Assembly: GCA_902582845.1 (NCBI GenBank)
Contig: CACHTQ010000001.1
Span: forward strand, 151,952 to 215,951
Source: an uncultured Pelagibacteraceae bacterium
GTDB taxonomy: Bacteria > Pseudomonadota > Alphaproteobacteria > Pelagibacterales > Pelagibacteraceae
Length of the DNA: 64,000 bases
Reading direction: 5' to 3'
The position numbers and the translations under genes were made by a program. Below are positions 1 to 9,026 of this stretch, piece after piece (within the stretch, counting starts at the first letter, position 1; every line of letters starts with the position of its first letter). Under the pieces are notes generated by a model. That model ran no database searches, had not been told where the DNA came from, and worked only from the letters and a program-made list of their open reading frames with translations.

Positions 1-99
1 AGCCCTACTTCTGATGAAAGAAAGTTAAATATTTTTAAATTCATTGATAAAACATTAATGAAAACTGGCAAGATTGGTGAGTACGATCAAAAAATTTAA
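1..99 (+). CDS. C-terminal end of an unidentified protein (partial)
   Basis: Frame 1 is open from the window edge to a TAA at 97-99 and codes for the last 32 residues of a protein, ending GKIGEYDQKI. The stretch is rich in Lys, Ile and Asp like the other genes here, so it is probably a true gene end and not a chance frame. A strong terminator follows about 65 bp downstream. No motif is visible and I do not recognise the family. Confidence 0.55.
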   Translation, partial: SPTSDERKLNIFKFIDKTLMKTGKIGEYDQKI

Positions 100-163
100 T
101 AAAGGAAAGATTCAACTAAAAAGTGTTCATAAAACTGTAAAGAATCATTTATTCTAAATCTGT

Positions 164-202
164 GAGGTGATGGAGGGAGACTGAAATCACCTCTTTTTTT
201 TT
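164..202 (+). terminator. Rho-independent terminator abutting the next start codon
   Basis: A perfect 8-bp stem, GAGGTGAT (164-171) with ATCACCTC (186-193), is followed by nine T (194-202). It would end transcription from the partial gene upstream. The last T is directly followed by the ATG of the DUF2061 gene at 203, so the hairpin also occupies that gene's 5' leader. The loop carries GGAGGGA, too far (about 25 nt) from the ATG to act as an ordinary ribosome binding site. Confidence 0.75.
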
Positions 203-403
203 ATGGCAGATAAAAAGATTAGATCAATAGCTAAAACTTTTTCTTGGAGATTTATCATTTTTGTTTATTGGGTAATTTTTGGATACATTTACACTGGAAC
301 ATTTACAGGTGCAGGGATACTCGGTGTTGGATCAATAGTTCCACTTTTTTTTTACTATTTTCATGAGAGAATTTGGAACAAGATTAAATGGGGAACTGGT
401 TAA
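203..403 (+). CDS. DUF2061 small membrane protein
   Basis: This 66-residue protein has the DUF2061 pattern: an N-terminal R-S-x-A-K-T-x-S-W-R motif (residues 7-16), a first hydrophobic segment at about 17-33, a Gly-rich turn, a second hydrophobic segment at about 37-51, and the closing H-E-R-I-W-N-K-I-K-W-G motif. It is probably a two-helix inner-membrane protein. The family's function is unknown; in other bacteria members can sit near sulfate assimilation genes, which is known context and not evidence here. There is no Shine-Dalgarno: a terminator T-run touches the ATG. The gene converges on the TauE-like gene with a two-base gap. Confidence 0.8.
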   Translation: MADKKIRSIAKTFSWRFIIFVYWVIFGYIYTGTFTGAGILGVGSIVPLFFYYFHERIWNKIKWGTG

Positions 404-405
404 TA

Positions 406-1242
406 TTAATTTATTGATAAGTATTCAAAAAAAGATCTAATCGATACAATAATTAAGAATATCCCAAAGATCTTGCTCAATATATTTTTATCTATTTTAT
501 AAACTGCTTTTGCGCCTACTCTAGCCATTATCATTGTCACTGGCACGAAAACTAGAAATCCAAGTAAATTCACATATCCAAGACTGTACGGCGTATTAAT
601 ATTATCTACAATTTTACCTCCAGTAATCATTGTAATTGTACCAAATACAGCAATCAGAAAACCAACTCCTGCTGCAGTTCCTATCGATCTCCTAATATCA
701 TATCCAAAAGTTCTCATAAAAGGAACCATTAATGAACCACCACCAATCCCCAGTAACACAGATATGAAACCTATAATAATTCCTGAAATATTTTTAGCTG
801 AGTCAGTAATCATTTTTGGATTTTTTAAAAGTTGTTCTCTAAAAAAGATAAAGAATAAACCAACTATAAAAGCCATAATGGAAAAGAATAAAACGAAAGC
901 TGGTGTTTTTAAATTTACTGCTAAAAATGTTCCCCCAATAACTCCAAATAAAATAAATATGCCAAAGGATTTTATGAGTTTAAAATCAACCGCATCATAC
1001 TCCATATGAGTTTTTGTTGATATGATAGAAGTTGGAATTATAATTGCTAGTGAAGTACCAACTGAAAGATGCATTCTTGTTGCAATATCAAAATCTAAAA
1101 CGGTAAAAGCGTAATAAAGAGCAGGCACTATTATTATACCACCACCAACTCCTAATAATCCTGCCATAAAACCAGCAACAGATGCAGCTAAAGATAAAAC
1201 AAATAAAAGATTTATAATTTCATTTATGTCTAAGGTTTCCAT
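406..1242 (-). CDS. TauE/SafE-family permease (sulfite exporter-like)
   Basis: A 278-residue polytopic membrane protein with about eight helices. It has the duplicated Gly-rich signature of the TauE/SafE family: G-L-L-G-V-G-G-G-I near residue 30 and L-L-G-I-G-G-G-S near residue 164. Family members export sulfite or sulfoacetate-type anions, but substrate cannot be read from sequence. It is the last gene of a leftward operon after dctP, dctQ, dctM and dusA, its start overlapping the dusA stop. Linkage of a TRAP importer to a TauE-type exporter is compatible with sulfonate use and with the taurine-type genes later in the window. This link is inferred. Confidence 0.8.
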   Translation of the reverse strand: METLDINEIINLLFVLSLAASVAGFMAGLLGVGGGIIIVPALYYAFTVLDFDIATRMHLSVGTSLAIIIPTSIISTKTHMEYDAVDFKLIKSFGIFILFGVIGGTFLAVNLKTPAFVLFFSIMAFIVGLFFIFFREQLLKNPKMITDSAKNISGIIIGFISVLLGIGGGSLMVPFMRTFGYDIRRSIGTAAGVGFLIAVFGTITMITGGKIVDNINTPYSLGYVNLLGFLVFVPVTMIMARVGAKAVYKIDKNILSKIFGIFLIIVSIRSFFEYLSIN

Positions 1243-2246
1243 TATGAATTAGCCTGAATTGCTTTCTCATTATTCTGAACAATAGTCATAATATGTTTTG
1301 CTTTTTGAAAATCAGAGTCTCTTGCCATCATGTTATCACTTAAATATCTTTTCCATTCTTTTGAACCAACTTGTCCATGATATAAACCTACTGTATGTCT
1401 CATGATATGATTAATTTTTGTTCCTAATTTTACTTCTCTATCAGCATACTCTAAAAGTTTTTCTACAACTTGTTCCCTTGTAGGACTACTCTTTGTCTTG
1501 AATATTTCTTTTTCAATTTCAATTAAGGAATATGGATTTTGATAGATTGATCTTCCTATCATTACACCATCACAATACTTTAAATGATTATTTATTTCCT
1601 CAATTTTTGTTATCCCTCCATTTATAATTATTTCTAAATTAGGATTTTCTTTTTTAATATTATAAACCATTTTATAATTTAGTTTTGGAATGTTTAAATT
1701 TTGTTTGGGAGATAAACCTGTCAAGATTGCTTTCCTTGCATGCAATATAAATGTTTTTGAACCAGCATCTCTCATCTTATGAATAAAATTATTTAAATAA
1801 TCGAACTCTTCTGTATCATCGAAACCAATTCTTGTCTTAGCTGTAATAGGAATTCTACATGCATTTACCATTGAATTAATACATTCAGCAACCAAATCAG
1901 GCTCTTTAATTAGACATGCACCAAATTTATTTTTTTGAACTTTTTTACTAGGACAACCAAGATTAATATTAACTTCATCATAACCCATATCCTCTGCAAT
2001 TTTAGCTACTTCTGCTAACTCTTCTTTATTAGAACCACCAACTTGTAGAGCTAATGGTTTTTCCTCAGGGCTAAAAGATAAAATTTTTTTTCTGTCACCA
2101 TGAATTGCAGATTTTGTTGCAACCATCTCAGTATAGAGCATTACATTTTTGCTCATCAATCTTAAAAAGAAACGATCATGCCTATCAGTACAATCCATCA
2201 TTGGGGCAACTGATATTTTTCTGTTTATTTCTTTTTTAAAATCCAA
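1242..2246 (-). CDS. dusA: tRNA-dihydrouridine synthase A
   Basis: A 334-residue FMN-dependent TIM-barrel enzyme reducing uridines to dihydrouridine in the D-loop of tRNA. Visible features are the start K-I-S-V-A-P-M-M-D-C-T, the L-Q-V-G-G strand, the N-I-N-L-G-C-P-S motif with catalytic Cys98, the T-A-K-T-R-I-G motif and the phosphate-binding I-I-N-G-G and G-V-M-I-G-R loops. The H-A-R-K-A segment and length fit DusA rather than DusB or DusC. It overlaps the end of dctM by 11 bases and the start of the TauE-like gene, so it is a passenger in the transport operon. Confidence 0.93.
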   Translation of the reverse strand: MDFKKEINRKISVAPMMDCTDRHDRFFLRLMSKNVMLYTEMVATKSAIHGDRKKILSFSPEEKPLALQVGGSNKEELAEVAKIAEDMGYDEVNINLGCPSKKVQKNKFGACLIKEPDLVAECINSMVNACRIPITAKTRIGFDDTEEFDYLNNFIHKMRDAGSKTFILHARKAILTGLSPKQNLNIPKLNYKMVYNIKKENPNLEIIINGGITKIEEINNHLKYCDGVMIGRSIYQNPYSLIEIEKEIFKTKSSPTREQVVEKLLEYADREVKLGTKINHIMRHTVGLYHGQVGSKEWKRYLSDNMMARDSDFQKAKHIMTIVQNNEKAIQANS

Positions 2247-3567
2247 GGTCTTTACCCATTATTTTATCAGGTAACCAAGTAACAATCTCAGGAAAAATAC
2301 ATAAAATTACTATAGCTAAAGCCATAATTATCATAAACGGTATAGATCCTTTTAAAATTTCTGACAAACTAACGTCTGGGGTAATTCCTTTTATAATATA
2401 AAGATTTAATCCAACTGGTGGTGTAATTAAGCCAATCTCCATATTGATTGTAAATACTATTGCAAACCAATATGGGTCAAAACCCAAAGTAGTGATAACT
2501 GGCAATAATATTGCTGAAGTCATTACAATAACTGCAACTGGCGGTAAAAAGAAACCAGCTATTAAAAGAAATATGTTTATTAGAATGAACACAACCCATT
2601 TGTTAGAGCTTAATTCAACCATGCTCTGTGCTAATGACTGAGTTACATATAATTGTGAAAGAGTGAACGCAAAAAGATATGAGGCAGCAATAATGAACAT
2701 TATCATTACACTTTCTTTCATAGAAACTTTAACAATGTTCCAAATCTTCTTTGGCTGATAAATTTTATAAACAACAGCTATTAATACAAAAACTAAGAAT
2801 GCACCTACTCCAGATGCCTCAGATGGTGTTGCAACTCCTCCATAAAGTACATAAAGAACTCCTGCTATTATCGCTAAGAAAGGAAGAATTCTTGGTAAAA
2901 CTTCAAGTTTTTCTTTTAGAGTTGGTCTTACTCTATTTCTTAGAGCTTTTGCTGCATCTTTATCAATAAAATAACTGTGTATTAGAGCCCATATCGCAAA
3001 CATACCTGCCAACATAAAACCTGGTACAAGACCACACAAAAATAATCTTCCAATAGATGTGCCCGTTGCGATTCCGTAAACTATCAAAACAATACTAGGT
3101 GGAATTAAAACTCCTAAAGTTCCACCTGCTGCTATAGTTCCTGTTGCGATTTGATCGGAGTAACCTCTTTTTCTCATTTCAGGTATTCCCATTGTTCCAA
3201 TCGCAGCACAAGTTGCAGGACTTGATCCACTTAAGGCTGCAAAAATTGAACAAGCACCAATATTTGAAATTACCAATCCACCTGGTACTCTCCAAAGCCA
3301 TCTATCTAATCCAGTATACAAATCTTTTCCAGCAGGAGAATTAGCAACAGCCATTCCCATTAAAATAAACATCGGTATAGAAAGTAAAACAAATGAATTT
3401 AATCCTGCAAAAAATGTTTCAGCAAAGACATCAAGCATTTGAAAACCTTCAAAGGTAACCAAAAGAGCTATCGAAACAAAACTCAAACCAAATGCAATTG
3501 GTATTCCAGAAAAAAGTACTAATAAAGTAAAAACTGCAACAATTAATGCTATAATCAGTGGATCCAT
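2236..3567 (-). CDS. dctM: TRAP transporter large permease DctM
   Basis: A 443-residue protein with about 12-14 hydrophobic helices, the normal size for DctM. It starts L-I-I-A-L-I-V-A and has typical DctM motifs: P-M-F-I-L-M-G-M near residue 65, G-S-S-P-A-T-C-A-A-I-G near 113 and the I-P-P-S-I-V-L-I-V-Y-G segment near 156. This subunit carries the sodium-coupled transport path in the inner membrane. It follows dctQ by zero bases and overlaps dusA. The substrate is set by DctP and cannot be read from DctM. Confidence 0.92.
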   Translation of the reverse strand: MDPLIIALIVAVFTLLVLFSGIPIAFGLSFVSIALLVTFEGFQMLDVFAETFFAGLNSFVLLSIPMFILMGMAVANSPAGKDLYTGLDRWLWRVPGGLVISNIGACSIFAALSGSSPATCAAIGTMGIPEMRKRGYSDQIATGTIAAGGTLGVLIPPSIVLIVYGIATGTSIGRLFLCGLVPGFMLAGMFAIWALIHSYFIDKDAAKALRNRVRPTLKEKLEVLPRILPFLAIIAGVLYVLYGGVATPSEASGVGAFLVFVLIAVVYKIYQPKKIWNIVKVSMKESVMIMFIIAASYLFAFTLSQLYVTQSLAQSMVELSSNKWVVFILINIFLLIAGFFLPPVAVIVMTSAILLPVITTLGFDPYWFAIVFTINMEIGLITPPVGLNLYIIKGITPDVSLSEILKGSIPFMIIMALAIVILCIFPEIVTWLPDKIMGKDLGF

Positions 3568-4062
3568 TTATTTAAAATCCTTTTCATCAATTAATTTTAT
3601 AATTTCTGCGATATACTGTAATATCATCAATAAAGCCCCTAACATCATTGATGAATATGGTATCCATAGTGGTGGATCCCACACAGTTCCTGTTGAATAA
3701 TTTTTGGTAAATGCTTCCTCGAACATTAAGAATCCAAAATAAAATAAAATTAGGAAAAATAATAAACTGATAGAAGATGTAAAAATTTTTAACCTAATTA
3801 TATTTTTTTTGGATAAAAAATCGTAAATCCATTCCATGCTTACATGAGCTTTTTCACTTAGAACGTATACACTTCCTATAAAAGTTGAAGCGACTAATAG
3901 CATAGTTACAAGTTCTGTTTGCCATGTAATTGCTCTTTGAAAAAAATATCTTTCAAAAACAAGTTCAACGATTACTAAGATTGATAAGAGTAATGCTAAT
4001 ACAGCGAAAGCACCGCATGCTTTAGCAATTAGATCACAAAATTGAAGATACTTTTTTTTCAT
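3568..4062 (-). CDS. dctQ: TRAP transporter small permease DctQ
   Basis: A 164-residue protein with four hydrophobic segments (about residues 12-32, 46-66, 90-111 and 131-152), the DctQ topology. Between them are family-like residues such as W-Q-T-E-L near 43 and H-V-S-M-E-W near 73. It pairs with DctM to form the membrane part of a TRAP transporter. The ATG is preceded directly by the T-run of a hairpin that separates it from dctP, so it has no visible Shine-Dalgarno and is probably expressed at a lower level than dctP. Confidence 0.88.
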   Translation of the reverse strand: MKKKYLQFCDLIAKACGAFAVLALLLSILVIVELVFERYFFQRAITWQTELVTMLLVASTFIGSVYVLSEKAHVSMEWIYDFLSKKNIIRLKIFTSSISLLFFLILFYFGFLMFEEAFTKNYSTGTVWDPPLWIPYSSMMLGALLMILQYIAEIIKLIDEKDFK

Positions 4063-4099
4063 AAAAAAAACCCCTATTTAATAAGAATAAATAGGGGTT
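4063..4099 (-). terminator. Terminator/attenuator between dctP and dctQ
   Basis: Read on the minus strand, a perfect 12-bp stem AACCCCTATTTA / TAAATAGGGGTT (plus-strand 4069-4080 with 4088-4099) with a 7-nt loop is followed by a run of T that ends at the dctQ ATG (4062). It should stop most transcripts after dctP and let a fraction continue into dctQ-dctM. Confidence 0.8.
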
Positions 4100-4113
4100 C
4101 TTTATATATTATT

Positions 4114-5124
4114 TTATTTAACTGCTAAAGCCATTTCCATTAGCTTATCGCCACCTGGAACTTTATCAGCAAATGCCTTATGAGAAGATTTTTTCGCAAT
4201 CTCTACCCATGCAGCATGGTCTTTTGCATCCATGTATACTAATTTAACACCTGCAGCTTTATAAGCATCTTCAAACTTTTTATCTAAGTTTTCTACTTGA
4301 GCTGTCATGTATTTTTCAGCAACTTTTCCAGCCTTCATTAAAGCTTTTTGCTGCTTAGAATTTAAGGCATCAAAAGACTTTTTAGACATTAAAATTGGCT
4401 CATACATAAACCATAGACCAAATTTTCCTGGAGGAGTTGCGCATGAAACTTGTTCATAAATTTTGTAGCTTACAAAACTTCCTGAACTTGTGTTAGCACC
4501 TGTTAATACACCAGTTTGTAAACCTGTGTAAATTTCAGATGAAGGCATACTTTGTATACCAGCTCCAGCTGCTTCTAACATTTGGTTAAATGCTTTTCCA
4601 GCAGCTCTCATAACTTGACCTTTTGCATCGCTAGGATTTTTAATACATTTTGTTTTTGAAGCAAAACCACCACCTAACCAAGCATCAGATAAAACTACAA
4701 CACCAGCATCATTAATAATTTTTTTAATTTCAGTCATCATTGGACCTTTATTAAATCTTAATGCGTGGTCATGATTTTTTACTGTTCCAGGCATTAAAGT
4801 TGCATCAAATTCTGGATGGAATTTAGAAGCATATGCTAATGGAAAAGCAGAAATATCTAATTGACCAGTTGTCATTGGTTTCCACTGTTCTTTTGGTTTG
4901 TATAATGATTTAGCTGGGTAAATTCTAATATCTACTCCAACGTTCGCTTTTTTAACCTCGTCAGCAATGATTTGAACCATTTCATGACGTGGGTCATATG
5001 ATCCATCAGCTCTTGGTGTACCAGGCCATTGGTGACTTGCTTTCAGCGTAACTGCATAAGCAGAACCAATAGTAGTAAAAACAAAAACTAATGAAGTTAA
5101 ATATAAAGATATCTTTTTTAACAT
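4114..5124 (-). CDS. dctP: TRAP transporter solute-binding protein DctP
   Basis: A 336-residue periplasmic binding protein with a clear Sec signal peptide (Lys-rich start, hydrophobic core, cleavage likely after S-A-Y-A near residue 24). The mature part starts T-L-K-A-S-H-Q-W and holds the DctP landmarks: a P-x-K-S-L-Y-K segment near 71, G-Q-L-D-I-S-A-F, and the Q-V-M-R-A-A-G-K-A region near 171, where the family keeps the Arg that binds the carboxylate or sulfonate of the ligand. It heads the leftward operon dctP-dctQ-dctM-dusA-TauE-like. Substrate is unknown; a dicarboxylate, keto acid or sulfonate are all possible. Confidence 0.9.
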   Translation of the reverse strand: MLKKISLYLTSLVFVFTTIGSAYAVTLKASHQWPGTPRADGSYDPRHEMVQIIADEVKKANVGVDIRIYPAKSLYKPKEQWKPMTTGQLDISAFPLAYASKFHPEFDATLMPGTVKNHDHALRFNKGPMMTEIKKIINDAGVVVLSDAWLGGGFASKTKCIKNPSDAKGQVMRAAGKAFNQMLEAAGAGIQSMPSSEIYTGLQTGVLTGANTSSGSFVSYKIYEQVSCATPPGKFGLWFMYEPILMSKKSFDALNSKQQKALMKAGKVAEKYMTAQVENLDKKFEDAYKAAGVKLVYMDAKDHAAWVEIAKKSSHKAFADKVPGGDKLMEMALAVK

Positions 5125-5159
5125 TATTTTTTCCCTCTATTGTTATTTTTAATAATTGA

Positions 5160-5188
5160 ATTAAAGTGAACTTATTAATAAGAGTCAA
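5160..5188 (-). promoter_or_regulatory. dctP: Putative sigma-70 promoter of dctP
   Basis: On the minus strand TTGACT (plus 5183-5188) and TTTAAT (plus 5160-5165) are separated by exactly 17 bp, 35 bp upstream of the dctP ATG. The -35 box matches five of six consensus bases. The site also covers the GTG at 5166 that would be the longest start for the divergent CoA-transferase, which supports the later ATG for that gene. Confidence 0.5.
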
Positions 5189-5219
5189 GTCGACAAAAAC
5201 TCATGATATATATAATTAT

Positions 5220-6362
5220 ATGGATGGACCTTTAAAAAACCTACTAGTAGTTGATTTAACAAGGGTATTAGTGGGTCCTTACTGTACTATGATATTATCA
5301 GATCTTGGTGCAAGAGTAATTAAAATTGAGGCACCAGAAATAGGAGATGACTCAAGAAAATTTGGACCATTCATAAAAGATTACTCAGCTTATTTTATGT
5401 CTTTGAATAGAGGTAAAGAGAGTATTGCTCTGAATTTAAAGAACACTGATGATAAAAAAATTTTTGATAAAATTTTATCTAAAGCAGATATTTTAGTTGA
5501 AAATTTTAAACCAGGTACTTTGGAAAAATGGGGTTACGGTTGGAATGATATAAATAAAAAATATCCTAAATTAATTTATGCATCTGCTTCTGGATTTGGT
5601 CAAACCGGTCCTCTTAAAGAATTGCCTGCTTACGATATGGTTGTGCAAGGCATGGGTGGATTAATGAGTGTAACTGGACAACCTAATTCTGAACCAACTA
5701 GAGTTGGGACATCAATTGGTGACATCACAGCTGGTTTGTTTACAGCAATTGGAATTAATGCAGCTCTTTATGATAGACAAAAAACAGGTAAGGGAATGTA
5801 CATAGATGTTTCGATGCTAGATTGTCAAATAGCAATTTTAGAAAATGCTATAGCTCGTTACTTAGCAAAAAATGAAATTCCAAAACCAATGGGTTCACGT
5901 CATCCATCAATTGCGCCTTTCGAAGCTTTTAAAACAAAAGATAGTTACATTATTATTGCTGCTGGAAACGATAGATTATTCGAAAAACTTTGTGAACTTT
6001 TAGCAATGCCTGAAATGAGCAAAGATCCAAAATTTTCTGACAATTCATCTAGATCTAAAAATATGGATGAACTTAAAAATATACTTGAGAAAAAATTAGT
6101 TTCTAGGTCCACTAGTGAATGGGTTAAAGATATGGAAAAAGAAAAAATTCCATGTGGTCCAATATTTAATATTAAAGAAGCAGTGGAAAATCCTCAAGTA
6201 GATGCAAGAAACATGATTGTTAAAGCATTTCATAAAGAAATTGGAGATTTTAAATTAGCAGGTAATCCAATTAAAATGTCTACTTATAAAGATGAAAAAA
6301 CTAGGGGTGATATCCCTGATTTAGACGAACATAGGGAAAAAATTTTAAAAGAATTTACTTAA
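5220..6362 (+). CDS. CaiB/BaiF family CoA-transferase
   Basis: A class III CoA-transferase of 380 residues from the ATG at 5220. I chose this start because the family begins [18 protein letters not shown], while the upstream GTG at 5166 falls in the dctP promoter. Family landmarks are [10 protein letters not shown], the R-G-K-E-S segment, V-E-N-F-K-P-G-T, and the A-Y-D-M segment with Asp139 in the place of the catalytic aspartate. Substrate is unknown; members act on oxalate, formate, succinate, mesaconate and other acids. It is divergent from the TRAP operon, so it may activate the acid that operon imports (inference). Confidence 0.85.
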   Translation: MDGPLKNLLVVDLTRVLVGPYCTMILSDLGARVIKIEAPEIGDDSRKFGPFIKDYSAYFMSLNRGKESIALNLKNTDDKKIFDKILSKADILVENFKPGTLEKWGYGWNDINKKYPKLIYASASGFGQTGPLKELPAYDMVVQGMGGLMSVTGQPNSEPTRVGTSIGDITAGLFTAIGINAALYDRQKTGKGMYIDVSMLDCQIAILENAIARYLAKNEIPKPMGSRHPSIAPFEAFKTKDSYIIIAAGNDRLFEKLCELLAMPEMSKDPKFSDNSSRSKNMDELKNILEKKLVSRSTSEWVKDMEKEKIPCGPIFNIKEAVENPQVDARNMIVKAFHKEIGDFKLAGNPIKMSTYKDEKTRGDIPDLDEHREKILKEFT

Positions 6363-6892
6363 TTATTCTCAGCTTCGGTTGAAGTATCTTGATCAGTAGC
6401 TTGATTTTCTGTTTCAGTCACCTCATCTAACGAAACATCACCTTGCTCATCACCTGTCTCATCAGTTGCAGCTGTATCAATATCTGGTTTAGCAGTTTGA
6501 GATAGTTCTGCTAAATCTTCATTAGAAACTTGAATTTTCTCTGGAGTTTTTCTTGCTCTCTTAGATGGTAAAATAGGTGTACCACTCTTTGAAATTTCAC
6601 CTTTATATAGACTTTCAAAATCATCACCAACATCTTCATCATCTTCAGCACCATCATCAACTTGCTCTACATGTTTTCTTAATTTGTAAACTGCACTTTC
6701 AGTAAGTTCATTTACTTTAATATTTTCTTCTGCAATTTCTCTAAGAGCAATAACTGTATTTTTATCGTTATCTCTATCTAAAGTTGGTTCTATTCCAGTG
6801 TTAAGTTGAGTTGCTCTTTCTTTAGCAACTAACACTAATTCATAAGGACTTTCTACTTTATCGATGCAATCTTCTACTGTTACTCTAGCCAT
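6359..6892 (-). CDS. rpoZ: RNA polymerase omega subunit with long acidic tail
   Basis: The first 70 residues are a normal omega subunit: M-A-R-V-T-V-E-D-C, then [14 protein letters not shown] and [10 protein letters not shown]. Omega binds the beta' subunit and helps RNA polymerase assembly. The protein is 177 residues; many bacterial omegas are 65-130. The extra C-terminal part from about residue 75 is low-complexity and very rich in Asp and Glu, with one short basic patch (P-S-K-R-A-R-K, about 108-115). It overlaps the end of the CoA-transferase gene by four bases, tail to tail. Confidence 0.88.
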   Translation of the reverse strand: MARVTVEDCIDKVESPYELVLVAKERATQLNTGIEPTLDRDNDKNTVIALREIAEENIKVNELTESAVYKLRKHVEQVDDGAEDDEDVGDDFESLYKGEISKSGTPILPSKRARKTPEKIQVSNEDLAELSQTAKPDIDTAATDETGDEQGDVSLDEVTETENQATDQDTSTEAENN

Positions 6893-6935
6893 GCGGAGTA
6901 TCTATACAGTGAACTTTAAAAAATCAAGGAGAATT

Positions 6936-8141
6936 TTATAAATACATGGGATTTAGCTTTTTTCTGACAAAAAATAGTAAAACTGCAGCTAAAGCAATAT
7001 AGATAAATGATACTTGAGCAACCTGTTCTATTGAAAATCCTATATCAATTAAAAGACCAAATAATGCAGTGCCAAAAGCGGTTGAAAAAACCATTAACGC
7101 TGTAGTTAGGGCTTTTATAGAGCCAATGTGTCTTACACCATAAATTTCTGCCCACGTTGAAGAACCTAATACGTTTGCAAGTCCATTTGATATACCAATT
7201 AAGCCTAAAAATAAGAAAGCTGAAAATGAAATATCAAAATACATTAAAACTATTGTTGAAATTAACAACGGAATATTCATAAAAATAAGTAATTTTCTGC
7301 TAGTAAATTTATCGATCAAAAAACCTGCAACTAATAAAGTTATTACTGACAAAACAGAATAAACCATAAAAGACTGGGCAATTACATAAGTCCCCCACCC
7401 TTTAGATTCTGTAATAAAAGATTGGTAAACAAATACACCTGTTGCAATCCATGGCATCGCTAACATATTCAAACAAACAATATAAAATCTATAATCTTTA
7501 AGCACTTCAATTCGTTTCCACTGTTTTATATTTTCATTAGACTTATTTTGATTTGTTTCTTCTCTAGACTCAAAGTTTAAATTCCTTACCAAGATAAAAG
7601 AAGTAATTGGAAGAAATATTAAAACTAATATTGAAATATTTATCCATAAATTTTGCCAAGAAGTAACAGAAAGTAAATATACAATTAAAACAGGTAATAT
7701 AAATTCAGCAGTAGAGAGACCAAACCAGCTTGTGCTTAAAGCCTTTCCTCTAGATTTTGTAAAATATCTTGAAATTGTCGTTGTTGCAGTATGAGACATC
7801 ATACCCTGACCTGAAAATCTCATTAAAAAAATTGCAATAAATAAAAAAGTTATTGATGAAATTTTTGAGAAGAAAAAACATGAAAAAGATAAAAGTATTG
7901 TAACAAAAAATGCAAATTTAAATATATTGATGTCATCTATTTTTTTTCCAACCCAAATTAACAAAAAACTGCTAAGCAAAGTAGCGGATGCATAGATTGT
8001 TCCAAATTGTCCCTGGGTGATAGATAATGCATCTCGTATACTGGAATTAAAAAGACCAAGAAAAAAACTCTGTCCAAAACTAGAAAAAAATGTAAATATG
8101 AAACCAAATATAATTACTTTTAAACTTAAACTTTTAAACAT
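6936..8141 (-). CDS. Major facilitator superfamily permease
   Basis: A 401-residue membrane protein with about 12 hydrophobic helices. It has an MFS-like loop between helices 2 and 3 (W-V-G-K-K-I-D-D, about residues 63-70) and R-F-S-G-Q-G near 108, resembling the oxalate/formate and monocarboxylate group. Substrate is unknown. Its ATG is only 12 bp from the ATG of the divergent GarR-like gene, so the two promoters must overlap or lie within coding sequence. Confidence 0.82.
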   Translation of the reverse strand: MFKSLSLKVIIFGFIFTFFSSFGQSFFLGLFNSSIRDALSITQGQFGTIYASATLLSSFLLIWVGKKIDDINIFKFAFFVTILLSFSCFFFSKISSITFLFIAIFLMRFSGQGMMSHTATTTISRYFTKSRGKALSTSWFGLSTAEFILPVLIVYLLSVTSWQNLWINISILVLIFLPITSFILVRNLNFESREETNQNKSNENIKQWKRIEVLKDYRFYIVCLNMLAMPWIATGVFVYQSFITESKGWGTYVIAQSFMVYSVLSVITLLVAGFLIDKFTSRKLLIFMNIPLLISTIVLMYFDISFSAFLFLGLIGISNGLANVLGSSTWAEIYGVRHIGSIKALTTALMVFSTAFGTALFGLLIDIGFSIEQVAQVSFIYIALAAVLLFFVRKKLNPMYL

Positions 8142-8153
8142 ATTAAAAAAATT

Positions 8154-9023
8154 ATGAGCTGTAATGTTGCTTTCATAGGTCTTGGTGTCATGGGTTATCC
8201 AATGGCTGGTTATATATCAAAAGGTGGACACAATGTAACTGTTTTTAACAGAACAAAATCCAAAGCTGAAAAATGGATTAAAGAATACAAAGGTAATATA
8301 GCTGATACTCCAGCTGAAGCTGCAAAAGACGCAGAATACATTTTTACATGTGTTGGAAATGATAATGATTTAAGAGAAGTAACCTTTGGAGACAACGGTG
8401 CATTTAAAACAATCAAAAAAGGAGCTGTTTATATTGATAACACAACTGCTTCTGCAACAATTGCAAGAGAGATACATGCTTATGCAAAAAAAAATGGATT
8501 TGGTGCATTAGATGCTCCTGTATCAGGAGGACAAGCTGGTGCAGAAAATGGAGCACTAACAGTTATGATCGGTGGTGATCAAGCAGACTTTGATAAAGCA
8601 AAAGATAAGATTGATTGTTACAGTAAAAAAATGAAATTACTTGGTGGTCCTGGCAATGGACAACTAGCTAAAATGGTTAATCAAATTTGTATTGCAGGTT
8701 TAGTTCAAGGCCTATCTGAAGCTATTAATTTTGGAATGAAGGCTGGATTGAACATGGAAGATGTTATTGAAGTTATTTCAAAAGGTGCTGCACAATCTTG
8801 GCAAATGGAAAATAGATATAAAACAATGATTGATGACAAATTTGATTTTGGTTTTGCAGTGGATTGGATGAGAAAAGATTTAAAGATTGCAATGGATGAA
8901 GCTAAAAATAATGGCTCATTATTACCTGTCACTGAACTCGTTGATAAATATTATGGTGAAGTGCAAGGCATGGGTGGTAATCGTTGGGATACTTCAAGCT
9001 TAATAAAAAGATTTAGAAAGTAA
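8154..9023 (+). CDS. 3-hydroxyisobutyrate/tartronate-semialdehyde-type dehydrogenase
   Basis: A 289-residue NAD(P)-dependent beta-hydroxyacid dehydrogenase. The Rossmann motif G-L-G-V-M-G is at residues 9-14, the N-R-T-K motif for the cofactor near 32-35, the substrate loop D-A-P-V-S-G-G at 120-126, and the catalytic lysine at Lys173 in N-G-Q-L-A-K-M-V-N-Q. Family members reduce or oxidise 3-hydroxyisobutyrate, tartronate semialdehyde, succinate semialdehyde or 4-hydroxybutyrate; sequence alone does not separate these. The next gene follows with three bases between, so they are probably co-transcribed. A second family member is at 60202-61068. Confidence 0.88.
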   Translation: MSCNVAFIGLGVMGYPMAGYISKGGHNVTVFNRTKSKAEKWIKEYKGNIADTPAEAAKDAEYIFTCVGNDNDLREVTFGDNGAFKTIKKGAVYIDNTTASATIAREIHAYAKKNGFGALDAPVSGGQAGAENGALTVMIGGDQADFDKAKDKIDCYSKKMKLLGGPGNGQLAKMVNQICIAGLVQGLSEAINFGMKAGLNMEDVIEVISKGAAQSWQMENRYKTMIDDKFDFGFAVDWMRKDLKIAMDEAKNNGSLLPVTELVDKYYGEVQGMGGNRWDTSSLIKRFRK

Positions 9024-9026
9024 AGT

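Noticed and set aside
1..99. Assigning the partial gene to sulfate assimilation because DUF2061 follows
   Set aside because: Only 32 residues are present and none form a recognisable motif; a terminator also separates the two genes.
5166..5219. Longer N-terminus of the CoA-transferase from a GTG start
   Set aside because: The segment overlaps the likely dctP promoter and does not match the family start.
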